A stretch of DNA of 64,000 nt from Imbricaverruca yamaguchii (taxonomy: Eukaryota; Arthropoda; Thecostraca; Neoverrucidae). A program made the position numbers and the translations under genes. The notes beneath the pieces were generated by a model, which was not told the origin of the DNA, made no database searches, and was given only the letters and a program-made list of their open reading frames with translations. The stretch spans positions 607,501-671,500 of the forward strand of contig JAOTOL010001501.1 in the NCBI GenBank assembly GCA_034440575.1, written 5' to 3'. Positions 41,273 to 53,206 of the stretch are shown here, piece after piece (the stretch's first letter is position 1; the number at the start of each line of letters is the position of its first letter).

Positions 41273-44200
41273 CTGAAACAGATGAGCATTACCCTGAAGT
41301 ACACATCATGGTAGTCAAAACTGTTTTGTTTGCGTTCAGTTCAGTGAAAACGTACGCAACACCGTCAGCTTCACTGGTGGTTTCACAGTAAAACTTGGAT
41401 TGGTAGAATCCAGAATGCAAAGCTTCCCCATGTTTTGCTTCAGCTACACTGTGTTATATCTGCGTGGTCCTGTTACAAGTTCTTAGGTACAGTGAGACAT
41501 TTTTCGCGAAATATGGTGGAATATAATTACATAATTACCTATGATGTAGCATATTATACACGAACAGTTGATAACACAGGCATAGTGATTGTTGTCCCTA
41601 TCGTGAATTCAGGTATTTATATATTGGAGAATCTATCAGAACAAGTAAAAAGGTGCTTTATTGGCTCAGACTTGAGCTTGAAAGATTTGAAGATGTTTTA
41701 AACAGCCTTGCATCTAACGCGAATGATGACATTGGGCTGCATCCGTTTCGACATGTCACAACTAACGAAAAACAAACATTATTTGAACACTGCTTAGCTA
41801 TGATCACATATTTACCTGGATGTCGAGGCCCTCGAAGGCATCGTTGGTGAGGCAGTCCAGCCGGCTCTCCGTGGACAAGAAGTCCGTGTCGGCCTCCAGC
41901 TGTACCGCACGGCCCCGGCTGTTGGCGGCCACCAGCGGGGACGGCGCCATCAGTAGGATGCGTAGCCGGGACCGCGTCTCCACAGCGTCCGGGGTGGTGT
42001 TCTGGCCGCACATGCCCCGGAGCTGGGAGAAGACATTCTCCAGGCAGTCCTGGTTCAGCCTGGAGGTCAGCAGGTACTGGTACCCGGGGACTGTGGCCAG
42101 CAGGTCCGCGTGCAGGCCGCGAAGTGAGGCAATGCTCCGCAGTATGCCGTGCTGGAACGGGAGCAGCCCTGCCCGTCCACCGGGGTGCCTTGGTGTGAAC
42201 TTCCGCGCACTCCCGATGAGCAACTCCATGTCCCGGAGAGCTGCTTCCTGGACAGCCGTGGCCCCCGGGCTGATGCCGTAGCCGCAGCGCTCCAGTCGGG
42301 CGTTGAATGGCGCACGGCTGTTTGCGACATCAAACCACTTGTCGACGGTGAGCACGGCCGCCGACTGTGGCTGGCGGCGAGGCAGCAGCTGCCCCATCGC
42401 AGTCCCCACGCTGTTGGAGAAGGCCTGCGTGGCTAGATGCACCCTCTGGCCACTCTGACCAGCGGCCTGAAAATATAGGGCAGGTATGTCCAAAGTGCAT
42501 TTTGGACGATAGCCAACGGCTTCAATGCGAAGTTTTGTTTAATGCGAAGCAATTTCTCAGTCCATTTGTGATCCGTCTCGCAGTTGTAATATCTAAGTCC
42601 ATCGAGCAACGTTCACCTTAGCCATTGCCAGTGGAGTGGGTGTTGGTGGGAGTAGGGATGGGAGTGGGGATGCGGGTGGCGTTGGTGGGTGATGTGGGCG
42701 GGAGTGATGCACCCCCTAGGCGTTTCCGCGTATTTTCCGGACTGTTCAACGGAACCCATCCTGACTTCCGGTACCTCACAGGATATTCTCATCTTTTTCA
42801 GAAATTCTGGTAAAATTGCTTAGATTATGCAAGGTTGTGGAACGATCACATCACAAAAGGGAGAACCTTGAATTCTGTTCAACAAAGCCATGTATCACGC
42901 AGCCTGGCACAACATGGCGAGCCAAAATGATGTTGAATATGTGGTAATTGGGGATTGCACAAACAGGATGATGTAGGTTATTAACCTTTTCCATGTCCTT
43001 TGAGGCTTTGAGGTCATTGTCCTGAGTTTGCCCCCAGGATGACATTCGTCACTAAGTGTACAGTAACCCTAAAACTATTTCATGTTTTGAATTGGATTCC
43101 CCGTCCATTTTTACCACTTAGCGCCTAGAAATGTTAATTTTATACTATATTATATTAGTTATAACTTTCATATATTCAGAAGATCTGACAGAAAAGCACT
43201 TGACGTCCATACAGGTTATGCGAGCAGTATGAGTTGCTCCGAATCCCCTTCTTACCTCCAGGTGGAACCGCGTGAGCTTGGGGCAAAGCCTCAGCTCGCC
43301 GTTGTCCAGCGCAAGCAGCTCCTCAAAGCACTGACGGCTGAGCAGGGCTGTACCGCCATCGGTCTTCGGCACCAGCAGGCCGCCGTTCTCCGCCATTGTG
43401 TGGGCTCTCATCAGCTTGATGAGGTGGGGCGGGTCCGCAAAGACCCAGACTTTCCTAAGGGGATGGGAGAGGTTTCTAATTAACATGGGGTCGGGTGTGG
43501 TGGGGGTAAACATTAACCCCACCCCCAGGCTTTCTAAAATAACGAAATGTACTTGAATTGAAATATTTTTACAGTATGCCAGCCAAAGAAGCTGCATGCT
43601 GGTAAATAAGCTGTTGTGTACGTGGAATCAACATATGATCATACCTGGGGTACAACAAACTTTTGGGTCGAGGAGCTGATATCAAGTTTATGCATGCCAC
43701 AATAACGATTTTATGCAGCAATGAAATGCTTGCCTATTTACGTTACACTCACTGTTGTTTGGGACTCTGGAAAGCTACAACACCATCAACATCATCAAAC
43801 TAGTTTGACATGGACGTACCGGATTGGGTCTGCTGGGTTGGATATCCAGGTTGAGGACGAAGTGACGCCGGCCTCCTTCCACATGGCCTCGTTCGAAGGG
43901 GCCATGTCGCTCACGGCGGCGACCACCTTCAGGCCCAGTGTCTCCAGTCTGGCGATGACGACGGAGAGCTTCTCGATGGTCATGGCAGCGTCCAGTTCAT
44001 AGAACAGCGGCTGCTTCCAAGGTGCGCACAACCCACGAACCATGAGAACCTGCAGTAGGATTTCCGAATTCAGATACCGCTGACGCCTTAGAGATTCTGA
44101 ACATTGAACAAACACACAACTGACATGCACGAATTCCCCATTACCCAGCAAAATATAAAAAGACAATCATGACATGCAATTGTAATCACCCAAACAGAGC

Positions 44201-46804
44201 AGTGGGAAGACATCTACCCTCCACATTGAGAAGTGTAATTGGATTCCCAGTCAACCGTTACTTTTTATTTCGGCCACAGCTGCCAATTAACCGAAATTTG
44301 TCAAAACTGGTGGAGAAGTCGGTACGGCCGGCATAATGTTAAGGACGTAAAACATTACGGTATTAACATTATGTTAAGGACAACATACAATGCAATGGAT
44401 AAACCTGGTCAAAGTACAAAAAAAGTGAACACAATTTATTTATGTGATTGGGTAAGCACGTTAAAGTTGCTATGCATTAATGCATTGCTTAATGCCAATC
44501 ACCGGCCAAAAGTTGGGAAATAGGTTAATTGAGGGTGAAAATTATCTTACAAACAATGCGAACGTCGTAAAAATGCAACAGTCCCTGGCTCATCGTCAGA
44601 AAGTACACATTTCATACCTGGAGCTTAGATGCCGGCAGCACCTGGTCCGCTGCAGCGTCATAACAGCGTCTACTGTCCAGGCTCATCTCGTCGAATGAGA
44701 TGACGCACAGACGTTGGATGGGCTCCATGGTCTGGACGGCCGCCTCCAGAACCGCGGCGGCAGCCTCCATCACGCCCGGTGTGACCGTGAAGGAGCGTAT
44801 CCATCGTGACAGCGTCGTCATGGACGGCAGGGGGAGATTTAGCACGTTGCTGACATACGCGAAGGCCTTCTTCGAGATCCAGCGCAGGCCCAGCGCTCTA
44901 GCGACGGCCTTGGCCCCCCAACAGGTTCGGCGCCCAGTGGCCGCTTGGCGCACCTGCTCTGCCGACAGCACGCCTGCTTCCAGCAGCTGGTCCAGGGTCG
45001 CGGCCTTCTTCGCCAGGATGCTGTTGCGGCGGAGCAGATCAGACTTCTGGCGCCGCCACGCCAGACGTCTCTGACGACAGATACGCTGCATCCGATCCAC
45101 CTTTCTCTGCAGCCGGCAGATTTCCTCCAGAGGCGTCAAAATCCGCACTTCTGCCATAGGCTGAAGCAGCGTTGGGACGTCGTCTACTTCAGACAGATCA
45201 CTGCAATCGGAAAACAAGGCCGACGCGTAATATATCACTTTTTGCTTTTTGGAGGCGAAGGTGAGTGAAATGTTAAAAGCAATCTTAGTGATTCATTAAA
45301 ATGAAGAACATTTTGTTGGTAATGAACATACTGTAGCACAGTAAGTATAATCACAGTACAAAGAACAATCAGAATATATTTTGATCAGACATACTTTTTC
45401 CATTATTTCCATAAATAGGTACACACCAGGACCAACAAGACATGTTGTGAAGTCATACTTTAGTGTGCATCTGCATCAATCATATTTCATAACTGGTTGC
45501 AAGACAGATTGAAGATTGGGTGTGCTTACTTTTGTCTTGTGGTACTACCAAAAATGGAATTTGCACCATAATAACTTACCACATCGGGGAATCAGTATCT
45601 GCATCAGCAGCAGGCTCAGCTTCAGACATCTGTATATTTGGACTTGACCTATCACCAAGCACACTGTCAACAGTCTGCTTCTGCTCCCTATGAGTATGGC
45701 GCTGACACCTCTCCAAAGCAGCTGTTCTCTCCTCCCTGTTGCAAAGATGAAGGAAGAGTTACATATAGATCCAATAAGCTATGTTTATGCTATGCTATTG
45801 GCAGCAGTGTCAGTGCATTGACAGCATGTTAAACTCTTGGTCAAAATTCTGCCATTGAACTAGAGCTCATTGCCTGTGCCTGTGGAACTCATTGTGGTGA
45901 GACAAGGGTTTATGCACCAATCCCTGATGAGCAATAGGACCCTGGTTCATGAAGCCACCCCAGCAAGAATGTAGACTTTTTTAAAACAGACAAGCAATGG
46001 GGATAAACATCGAAATATACATCATTTTTCTGCATTAAAATATTCCAACAAGCATTACACATATTATGCCATCATAAAGCTGAAGATGTCAAACTACCTT
46101 ATGTAATTTTAAATTTGTAATATTTTAAAGAAGAAAATTATTCTTAAAATTTTACCTTGGGGTGAGTTGATTGTTTTTTTTTTCTAAGAGTGTTTTTCCA
46201 AGGCTAAGTTACATTTCTTTAACACATTGTTTGTGTTGCAATATAACCAAACTCAAAGCATGTTTTTGGTGCTTCACATTCTACAGACTGGCAGACTCCC
46301 ATCATTACTTTGAGCCATCACCAGCATAAACTCAATACAACTGACCTAACTTGCTGGTAATCAACCAACTTGATGTTTTTAAATCCAAGTTCTTGCATGG
46401 GTTACTTCAGTCTGCATACTGCAGTCTGAACCTCAGTCTGCATACTAAGGCAGGCATGAACAAAAAATACATGCAGTTAATTGCAGGTAGAAATGTTGTA
46501 TAAACCAATAAAGATTAATATTTATTATCTATTTATCAATATTTATTTACAATAAATATTAAATTAGAATTACCCACTTGAAACATTGAGCATTTATACA
46601 AATAGCCTCAAGCCGGTTGCCAAAGCAAGTAACATAACTTTAATTAAGTGCTTAAAATGAACAGATGACTCCATACCTTGTCGGAATGTTCACGGACGGA
46701 ATAGAATCTTTGCGTCTTTTAGCATCTTTCGGAAAATTAAAATACGAGATGTCAGGATTCTTCCTGAACGATGAAGCACACTTAGCCACAGAGCAGTATC
46801 CCAT
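40796..46804 (-). CDS. P-element/THAP9-type transposase gene, seven exons, frame intact
   Basis: Exons (minus strand) 46,804-46,677; 45,735-45,580; 45,200-44,618; 44,049-43,820; 43,454-43,256; 42,466-41,816; 41,272-40,796 total 2,424 bp, exactly 808 codons with the stop. All six introns are GT-AG and every junction keeps phase (2,2,0,2,0,0). Order of parts: a THAP-like zinc finger (residues 1-60), an acidic linker, a basic leucine-rich helix (about 115-165), a helix-turn-helix-like region, and an RNase-H-fold transposase with D265 (SFDEM), D337 (AVSDMAPSN) and E575 (CLENVFSQLRG). The DPPHLIKLMR block typical of P transposases is present. Either a functional P-type transposon or a domesticated THAP9-like gene; intron-bearing forms of both are known. 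Confidence 0.9.
41816..42466 (-). CDS. THAP9-type exon 6: transposase C-terminal core with catalytic Glu
   Basis: 651 bp; acceptor TATATTTTCAG, donor ATCCAG|GTAAAT. Contains TVDKWFDVANSR and YLLTSRLNQDCLENVFSQLR with E575. Very GC-rich against AT-rich introns on both sides. Confidence 0.9.
43256..43454 (-). CDS. THAP9-type exon 5: DPPHLIK block
   Basis: 199 bp; acceptor CATCCCCTTAG, donor CTGGAG|GTAAGA. Begins KVWVFADPPHLIKLMRAHTM, the best-conserved P-transposase segment. Confidence 0.9.
43820..44049 (-). CDS. THAP9-type exon 4: second catalytic Asp
   Basis: 230 bp; acceptor AATCCTACTGCAG, donor AATCCG|GTACGT. Contains GLKVVAAVSDMAPSNEAMW with D337. Ends in phase 2. Confidence 0.88.
44618..45200 (-). 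CDS. THAP9-type exon 3: coiled-coil, HTH-like region, first catalytic Asp
   Basis: 583 bp; acceptor CCGATTGCAG, donor CTCCAG|GTATGA. The heptad-like basic helix around ICRLQRKVDRMQRICRQRR may mediate dimerisation. KKAFAYVSNVLNLPLPSMTT resembles the P-family helix-turn-helix. CVISFDEMSLDSRRCYD carries D265. Confidence 0.88.
45580..45735 (-). CDS. THAP9-type exon 2: acidic linker
   Basis: Acceptor TTGCAACAG, donor ATGTG|GTAAGT, 156 bp. It starts EERTAALERCQRHTHREQ. C53 and H56 give C-x4-C-x43-C-x2-H over exons 1-2, which fits the THAP spacing. However, the usual Trp and the Phe after His are lacking. The rest is Ser/Asp/Glu-rich. Confidence 0.75.
46677..46804 (-). CDS. THAP9-type exon 1: start and THAP finger, first half
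   Basis: Begins with ATG at 46,804-46,802. MGYCSVAKC supplies the first two Cys (C4, C9), followed by RKNPDISYFNFPKDAKRRK, a typical THAP text with the FP-D-x3-R signature. Donor ACAAG|GTATGG. Ends in phase 2. Confidence 0.85.
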
Positions 46805-47258
46805 TACTACGAGCACTCAGCCTCAGAGCAGAGCTAGTCAAAGACCAGAAAAGCCTATAATATAACGCACGCAGCCGCACCACCGCCAGAGATTTGAAAC
46901 GACGGTTGTGGTCTGGCGCAGTAAATGCGCAAGAAATGTCTGACCAATGACGTCAGAAATTAAAGTGGCCCTATGGCCGCTGAAGGGACGGCACCCCCCT
47001 GTTACAAACCATGAAATTTGAGATGCATCCATAAGTTCCTCGGACCACAAGTACCCAACATCATAAATGCCAAAAGCTGCCAGAAAACCAAAATAGCTGG
47101 GATGGAGTGAAATCACAAGTCTAGCAGCTCACAATGAAGTTACGAATGAATCACAGATGGCACTGTGAGCAGCCTGCAGCACTAAAGCTTTCCTGCATGC
47201 CAACAGCTGACAGGGGCATTCGTACACATAAAGGCATTACAGGACCAAAGATTAGCAT
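46805..47258. other. 5' flank of the THAP9-type gene
   Basis: No second gene is recognised. Any promoter or terminal inverted repeat of a P-type element would have to lie here or beyond; none is evident by eye. Confidence 0.35.
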
Positions 47259-47925
47259 ACTGAAAAGCAAGCCCTCTATTCTTGTAATAATTGCCTATGG
47301 TGTTTTTAAAGATGTTCAATGTGCTGCTAATGACAATGGTTTTTTACATCTGGTTCCAGTGTTCTATTACCCTGTTGGTGAAGGAAGACTGCCTTAACCT
47401 TGTCCTGCTGTAGTTAACTTTAATTTGAATTGATGACCTTTAAGTGCAACATTTCTGTTAGATTGAAATATTTACCTAATATATCCATCCTCCTGACCAT
47501 GAACAAATTTAAAGACCTCACTGAGTGCTCCTCTCACCTTTCTATATCTAAGTGAAAACATGTTCAATTTCTTCAATCTTTCCTCATATGCCAGGTTTCT
47601 TATGTCATTAACCATTTTTGTAGCCATATTTTGTACTCTCTAAAAGCGAACAATCATTTTCATAACTAGGAGCTAAAGCTTGGATGCAGTATTCCAAATG
47701 TGGCCTGACATGCACAGTAAAACTTCCTGATGACTTCCTCACTTATGTATGATATCTTCCTATATATTTATCCAAGCATTCTCAGTGCCTTCTTCCTAGA
47801 TTCTTTCGTCTGTTCTGATGCCCCCAATCTTGTGTTCAGAATAACATCAAAGTCCTTCTGCTGAGTCACCGATAGAACTTGGCCACCGCCATCAAATATG
47901 GAGCCTTCATATGCTGCTTACCTTA
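47259..47925 (-). mobile_element. CR1 fragment, lacking both ends
   Basis: Minus-strand match to about 23,560-24,245 of the long CR1 copy (from KQHMKAPYLM-like text to FQY), heavily mutated. The 3' tail is absent, so it was truncated or rearranged after insertion. Confidence 0.85.
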
Positions 47926-47935
47926 TCTTCACATC

Positions 47936-48304
47936 TTATCTTTGTATAGCTAAATAAAGAACCAGTTCAATTAGTTTGATGCCACTTCTATTCACATGAA
48001 TTTTAACACGACCATCATCAGCAAACTGGGACTGGAGCAGGACGGCCTTGCCGTCGTTGCCGGCTTCGTCGCCTACAAAATGAGGCGTCAATACATCGCT
48101 TGGCTGTCCGACGTCTGAAGCACCGGAGGCGCTCCTGGCCGTTGTGTCCAACTCTTGGTTAATCACCATCGGTCGCGGCGGGCGCTGCATGCCACATACG
48201 TGGTAGAGGGCGATGCCAAACCAGTTCAATTCTGATATCTGCTTCATCATGGACTCAACCTGCACAGGCGACACCAGCATCGTGAGACTCGGAGTGGGCG
48301 TCAT
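47936..48304 (-). other. Uncharacterised GC-rich open frame
   Basis: A 122-residue frame reading SLTMLVSPVQVESMMKQISE near its start and DVLTPHFVGDEAGNDGKAVL further on. Composition looks coding until about 48,005, after which it becomes AT-rich beside the CR1 fragment. GTGCAG|GTT near its start could be an acceptor. No family is recognised; it may be an exon or transposon relic. Confidence 0.3.
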
Positions 48305-48570
48305 TAGTAGCCGGCAGCCGAAGCTAGGAGTGTGGCTAGTTATGTGAGCCGGAGGCTGACTCGAGTTAGGCTGTATGTGCGCATCGGCTGGTTGCGCAAG
48401 AACTCTGCTCGACAGAGCGCAGGAGCGGGCATATAAGCATGTCCACCATCATGTCACCAGGCAGCGATAGGATGTCCACCCTCACACTGCCGGCCATGTG
48501 TCACCGTCTCTGCTGTGTGTCATGTCGTGTTACCCGGTTCTGCCCTTTGTAACCGTGTTTGTTTTTGCCA

Positions 48571-48820
48571 CCGTGACCAGGGGCGGACTGGCGGCGCCTC
48601 CTGTGTTGCCCGTTCTGGCGGCACTTTGCATTGGTTTCATGCCGCCCGATCCTGCCGTTTTGTTGGCGTGTTTTGCTGTTGCCACTGTGACCACTGACGG
48701 GTTGGCGGCGCTCCCTGTGTCGGCCCGTCCTGGCAGCACTTGACTGCCGTCGTATCGCCCGGTCCCACTGTCCTGTTGGCGTGTTTTGCTGCTGCCGCTG
48801 TGACTAGGGGCAGACAAGTT
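48571..48820. repeat. 114-bp tandem repeat, about two copies
   Basis: Blocks beginning ACCGTGACCAGGGGCGGACT (48,571), ACTGTGACCACTGACGGGTT (48,685) and GCTGTGACTAGGGGCAGAC (48,799) are spaced 114 bp. The open frame across it is repeat-driven. Confidence 0.7.
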
Positions 48821-49016
48821 GAGCCCGTCCTCGCGGCACTTGACACTGCTACCGGCTCTGGCACTGCTATGAAACAGGTGTGGCGTATGCCATTTCATTG
48901 TTGCTCATGAGGCCTATGATCATTGATTTGAAAGAACGATATACAAAGTCTCTGCTCCACGAACTTCGATTGTGATCCTTCAACCATGCTCTGAATCATG
49001 CCAATAAAGACACTGA

Positions 49017-49665
49017 GAATGTTCGGAGAAATAAATAGGAATGTATCATACAGAAGTGAGGAAGTGATCAGGAAGTTTTACTGTGCATACGTCAGGCCAC
49101 ATTTGTAATACTGCATCCAAGCTTGGTCTCCTAGCTATGAAAAAGATTGTTGGCTTTTAGAGAGGGTACAACAGAGGGCTACAAAAATGGTTAATGGCAT
49201 AAGCAACCTGGCATATGAGGAAAGATTGAAGAAATTGAATATGTTTTCACTTAGATATAGAAGGCTGAGAGGAGATCTCATCGAGGTCTTTAAATTTGTC
49301 AATGGTCTGGATAGGGGATACCTTGGGGACATCTTTGAATTTAACAGAAATGATGCAATTAGAGGTCCTAAATTCAAAATTAAAGTTAACCACAGCAGAA
49401 CAAGGTTAAGGCAAACTTTCTTCACCAACAGGGTAGTGGAACACTGGAACCAGCTGCCAGAAAACATCGTCAGTAGCAGCACATTGAACATCTTTAAAAA
49501 CGGCATAGACAATCATTATAAGAATAGAGGGCTTGCTTTTCAGTATTACAGGGAGGGCTAATTGACAGATTTGGTGGGCAACTGGTTCAGTGTACAGAGT
49601 GCAACCAAGAAGGGCCCTTGTGGCTCATAGTTGCACTAATATTTTATGTATTTTATGTCTTTATG
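49017..49665 (+). mobile_element. 5'-truncated CR1 copy with 3' tail
   Basis: Starts at the equivalent of 23,718 in the long copy (NRNVSYRSE region) and retains the C-terminal coding segment at 49,187-49,561 in one open frame, then TTTTATGTCTTTATG as tail. Very close to the long copy at the nucleotide level. Confidence 0.9.
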
Positions 49666-50077
49666 AATCGGAAACAGCACATAAGCCGACTACGTCGACT
49701 ACGTGGACGTGTAGGAGTGTTTTGAATCATCCAGATCTAGTTCTGAACGCATTGTTAGGGAATGCCGCTAATACATGCCTGACCGCTTTTAGCACCCCAT
49801 GTCTGACCGCTTTCCAGTCCATCTGCCGAATGTAACATCAGAACTAGAGTGAAATTTTACATACTTTTGGGATGGATCAACCCCCGCTTACGACTGGCGT
49901 GAGTCCACCTCCCCCAATCCATAGGCCTTCCTGTTACCTCCAGGCATTGCGTCTCCCAAATCGTTTTCTGGAAGTTCCACCCATGTTGCTGAGCTGGTAC
50001 GGAGGTTCACATATGCCCCCATAAAAGGAATGTCTGCCTCTCACGTGCTCCCTATGGTCCTGTCGATCTTAAAAAAG

Positions 50078-50081
<4 letters not shown>

Positions 50082-50133
<52 letters not shown>
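50082..50133. repeat. (CA)n microsatellite
   Basis: About 26 CA units. Confidence 0.97.
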
Positions 50134-50138
<5 letters not shown>

Positions 50139-50904
50139 TGCGTACACCTACATGCAACGATTGTCCCCTTCCTTGCCTCCTATATGAGGGGCACTGCGCA
50201 TATAGAGGGGTTAAAGGGCCTTTCGGTCAATTAATTTCGGCATGCAGCACCATAAGCCCAATGCTAAATTTGATGTACATTAAGGGACTCGACCCTCCTC
50301 CCCACCTTATTCCATCATGGTGACGACCACACTTCAGATACGTCCTTACTGCATTTCGCCGCGGTAAGATGCTAATTCTCTGACATATTTGACCTGTCTT
50401 ACCTCGCTTTGTGCGTTCTCCCGGGTATAATATGTGTATAAAAGGTATTGGAGATTCCTTCCGGGACTATGATGCTCTACGTTGTGCACCTGCACCTCTT
50501 AAATCCTCATTATATCCCCCGTACTATGCATACGCTGCGTATATTCGACAGCGTATTAGCGGCTTGGCCCCTATTAAGTGGTACCCCTGATAACGTCATC
50601 TAAGGACCTGCGCAGAAAGCTGCGCAGTAGGGATGACGCCACCTCGTATATATCGCCTTGGCTTGAAGTAGCTTGGAGTAGCACAAATGTGGCGCTGACG
50701 ATACACTTGCGAAGCGCTTGGGGAATCTGCGTCAATGAGTTTGGAACATCTGCGTCATATATGTAACCATAATACAAGCACAAACAGCTGATTTTTACTC
50801 CAAGTTACTCCAGACGTTCCAGCGCTCGCTTTTGCCGAGCCTGCTCCGAACTGCTCCAAGTTGCTCCACGTTACTCTACTCTTTTTTTTGGAGCGGGGTC
50901 TGGA

Positions 50905-50945
50905 ACAGACCCATAGTTGCATTGATCTTTTATGTCTTGATGTCT
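50905..50945 (+). mobile_element. Minimal CR1 3'-end fragment
   Basis: CCCATAGTTGCATTGATCTT followed by TTATGTCTTGATGTCT matches the terminal 40 bp of the CR1 family (CTCATAGTTGCACTAATCTT, then TTATGTC units). Confidence 0.65.
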
Positions 50946-51744
50946 AACTGGAGACAAACCCGGGCCCAAGATAACTAGAGACAAATCCGGGCCAGCATTA
51001 TCCATGTCAGGTGTCTGAATCCAGGGACTCGCATAAGGAATTTCAAATATAAATAAGAACCTGGGTGCCGCTTTCTTAATAAAAAATGCGTCCTTCTCTA
51101 AGGAGGACGAATTTGTGTCCATTAGCATCGCCTTATCTCTCCCCCAGTGCAGCATTCGTGGTTCTAGTCGCGACCCGAAAGGGATCGAAGTGATAATACA
51201 ATTCGACAGTCTGCACAACACTATCAGGTTCATCTTGAATGACACACACATATATCTATTTTATGAGCGTCCAGATTACTATGGAAAATGACAACAAATA
51301 TACAATCGAACTTTCATAGGACAAAATCATTCTGGCATCATACGTCATCACACGTGAGCGCTTCAGATGGCCACTAAAAATGTGTTGTTCGATCCGAACA
51401 TACATGGGCCTGTCGTCAGATAGGGTTGCCAACACAAGGTCAATCAAAAACATCGATGGACTTGTTGAAGCGAACGGATATCCATCACATCTTCTACATC
51501 GACCGAAACGGGGGCTCTCCGTCCGACCAATAAACCATACGATCATCGAGAACCGAAGAGCGCGACCAGAACACCTCAAGCTATAGATGATTTTCTGACC
51601 CTGTAATATGTTGACGAAAAACTCACAATATACAACGCGGTTATCATATATTCAACTTTCAACGCGCATGTCGCCTCGGGGAGCACTGCAACCATGCAGG
51701 TTAACTAGTTAGTTTAGCTATTTCCCAACCCTGATACCTTGCAG

Positions 51745-51832
51745 GAACCCGGCGGTGTTCTGCGTGATCAGCCAGCTGGGTGACAAGAGCTACCTATCTG
51801 GGCTGGTGTACCGGATTAATTGTAATGTTTGA
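51745..51832 (+). other. Possible exon of an unrecognised gene
   Basis: After GATACCTTGCAG a GC-rich frame reads NPAVFCVISQLGDKSYLSGL and a few more residues to TGA at 51,830-51,832. It looks like ordinary protein-coding text in an AT-rich region, but no family is recognised and no partner exon was found. Confidence 0.3.
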
Positions 51833-52182
51833 ACCGACAACAACCAACTATATTTGCAAAATAGCTCTCTCCTTTCGCCTACATTTCAACGAACACATAC
51901 TCCATGGAAAAATAACAGTACGTTTGACAAACCGATTGGAGTTAATTTTAGAAGCATCAGCAGTTGCAGCACAAATTCTGCTATATCTCTCGCCTTGGAG
52001 GTAATTATAACATGCAAAAACCATTTTGGGTGTAAAATCAGAGTCAATGTGCATTCGCGAGTTTGAACCTCAGTAAAGTAGTATCTAATCGTCCTGAAGT
52101 TTGGTGACGTGAACACATGGAGTATATTGCTATAGTAAATTATATTTATGTTGGCTTTTACTATTCATGGCAGCGCTCTTGT

Positions 52183-53206
52183 TTAACACTCGCACGTCCG
52201 GAGGTCCGCGCCAACTTCGCATGTCCGGGGGGCAGATGTCTGCCCCTTAAGATCTCTATAATTATGCCAGCTAGCGACAAACGGAAAACGGCGTTGAATA
52301 GCTGGTGACGGACTCTATCGAAAGTGGTACGGTCATTTTTTCGCTCAGGTCAAAATTTAGGTCACTGGGTCATCATATGTCAAATTCGACCAGATCAGGT
52401 GTGACTCAGATATTGACACATATCTCAGCACCCGTAACAGATAGAAGCAAACGGCGAACACTATTCGACAGTCCTTGAAATGCGCTACCGACAATAGGCG
52501 GTGTAATTTAAGGTCAGGTCAACCGAAATTCAGGTCAAGATCATGAAGTCATGGCCTCAGGTCAATGTCATGCAGTGGCCTAGGGAAGTCATGCGATGCA
52601 TCAATCGACACGTCTTGGCGATACAAGCACAATGACGGTAATTTCAGCCTTCGAGCTTAATGCATTGCGATATAATGCGCATAAATGTGCAGTGATCTCA
52701 GGTGACCCCAGAGACCTTGGTGAGGTCACTGAGCAAAAATGTCAGCGGTAGCATTGAGTATAGCTTCCATCTGCATGCCACAACCGTTGTGAGATCATTC
52801 CGAGCGCAAATATGTAACCAGGAAATATTTGTATATTTTACCATAGCCCTATAATGGGGAAGCCATGGCTGCGACCTGACCTAAGGTCAATGCTACGAAA
52901 AAGACCGATATACATATTATGGTCCCTGATGAGATCATGACGTGTTATAAGTTTGAAATCAATTGCACAATTATTGTGGAAGTTATGCCACCTAGAACTC
53001 CGAGTGTAGTTGGGTCACTTCGCCCGCCCTGGTGACCTGACCTCAGATAACCCAGGGTTAAAAATGTATGAGGATATGCGGAAAAGACAAATGAACTATG
53101 CGAGGTTTGGCCTTGCTAATCCGATTAGTTTGGCGGCAAATGAGGAAAAATTGGATGGGGCAGATATCTGCCCCCCGAACTATCACCCCGGACGTGCGCG
53201 GGTTAA
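52183..53206. mobile_element. 1.0-kb TTAA-flanked inverted-repeat element (piggyBac-like MITE)
   Basis: TTAA at 52,183-52,186 and 53,203-53,206 flank ends CACTCGCACGTCCGG and (inverted) CCCGCGCACGTCCGG. A second inverted block, GGGGGGCAGATGTCTGCCCC, matches its partner near 53,156-53,176 and is itself close to palindromic. The interior has recurrent AGGTCA-type motifs and no transposase frame. TTAA duplication points to the piggyBac superfamily; the transposase source is inferred. Confidence 0.8.

Larger units (their letters stand above)
49666..52182. other. Mostly no gene; microsatellite and one possible exon listed separately
   Basis: Unremarkable sequence with no other supported coding region. 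A fragment at 50,905-50,945 is a CR1 3' end. Confidence 0.4.
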
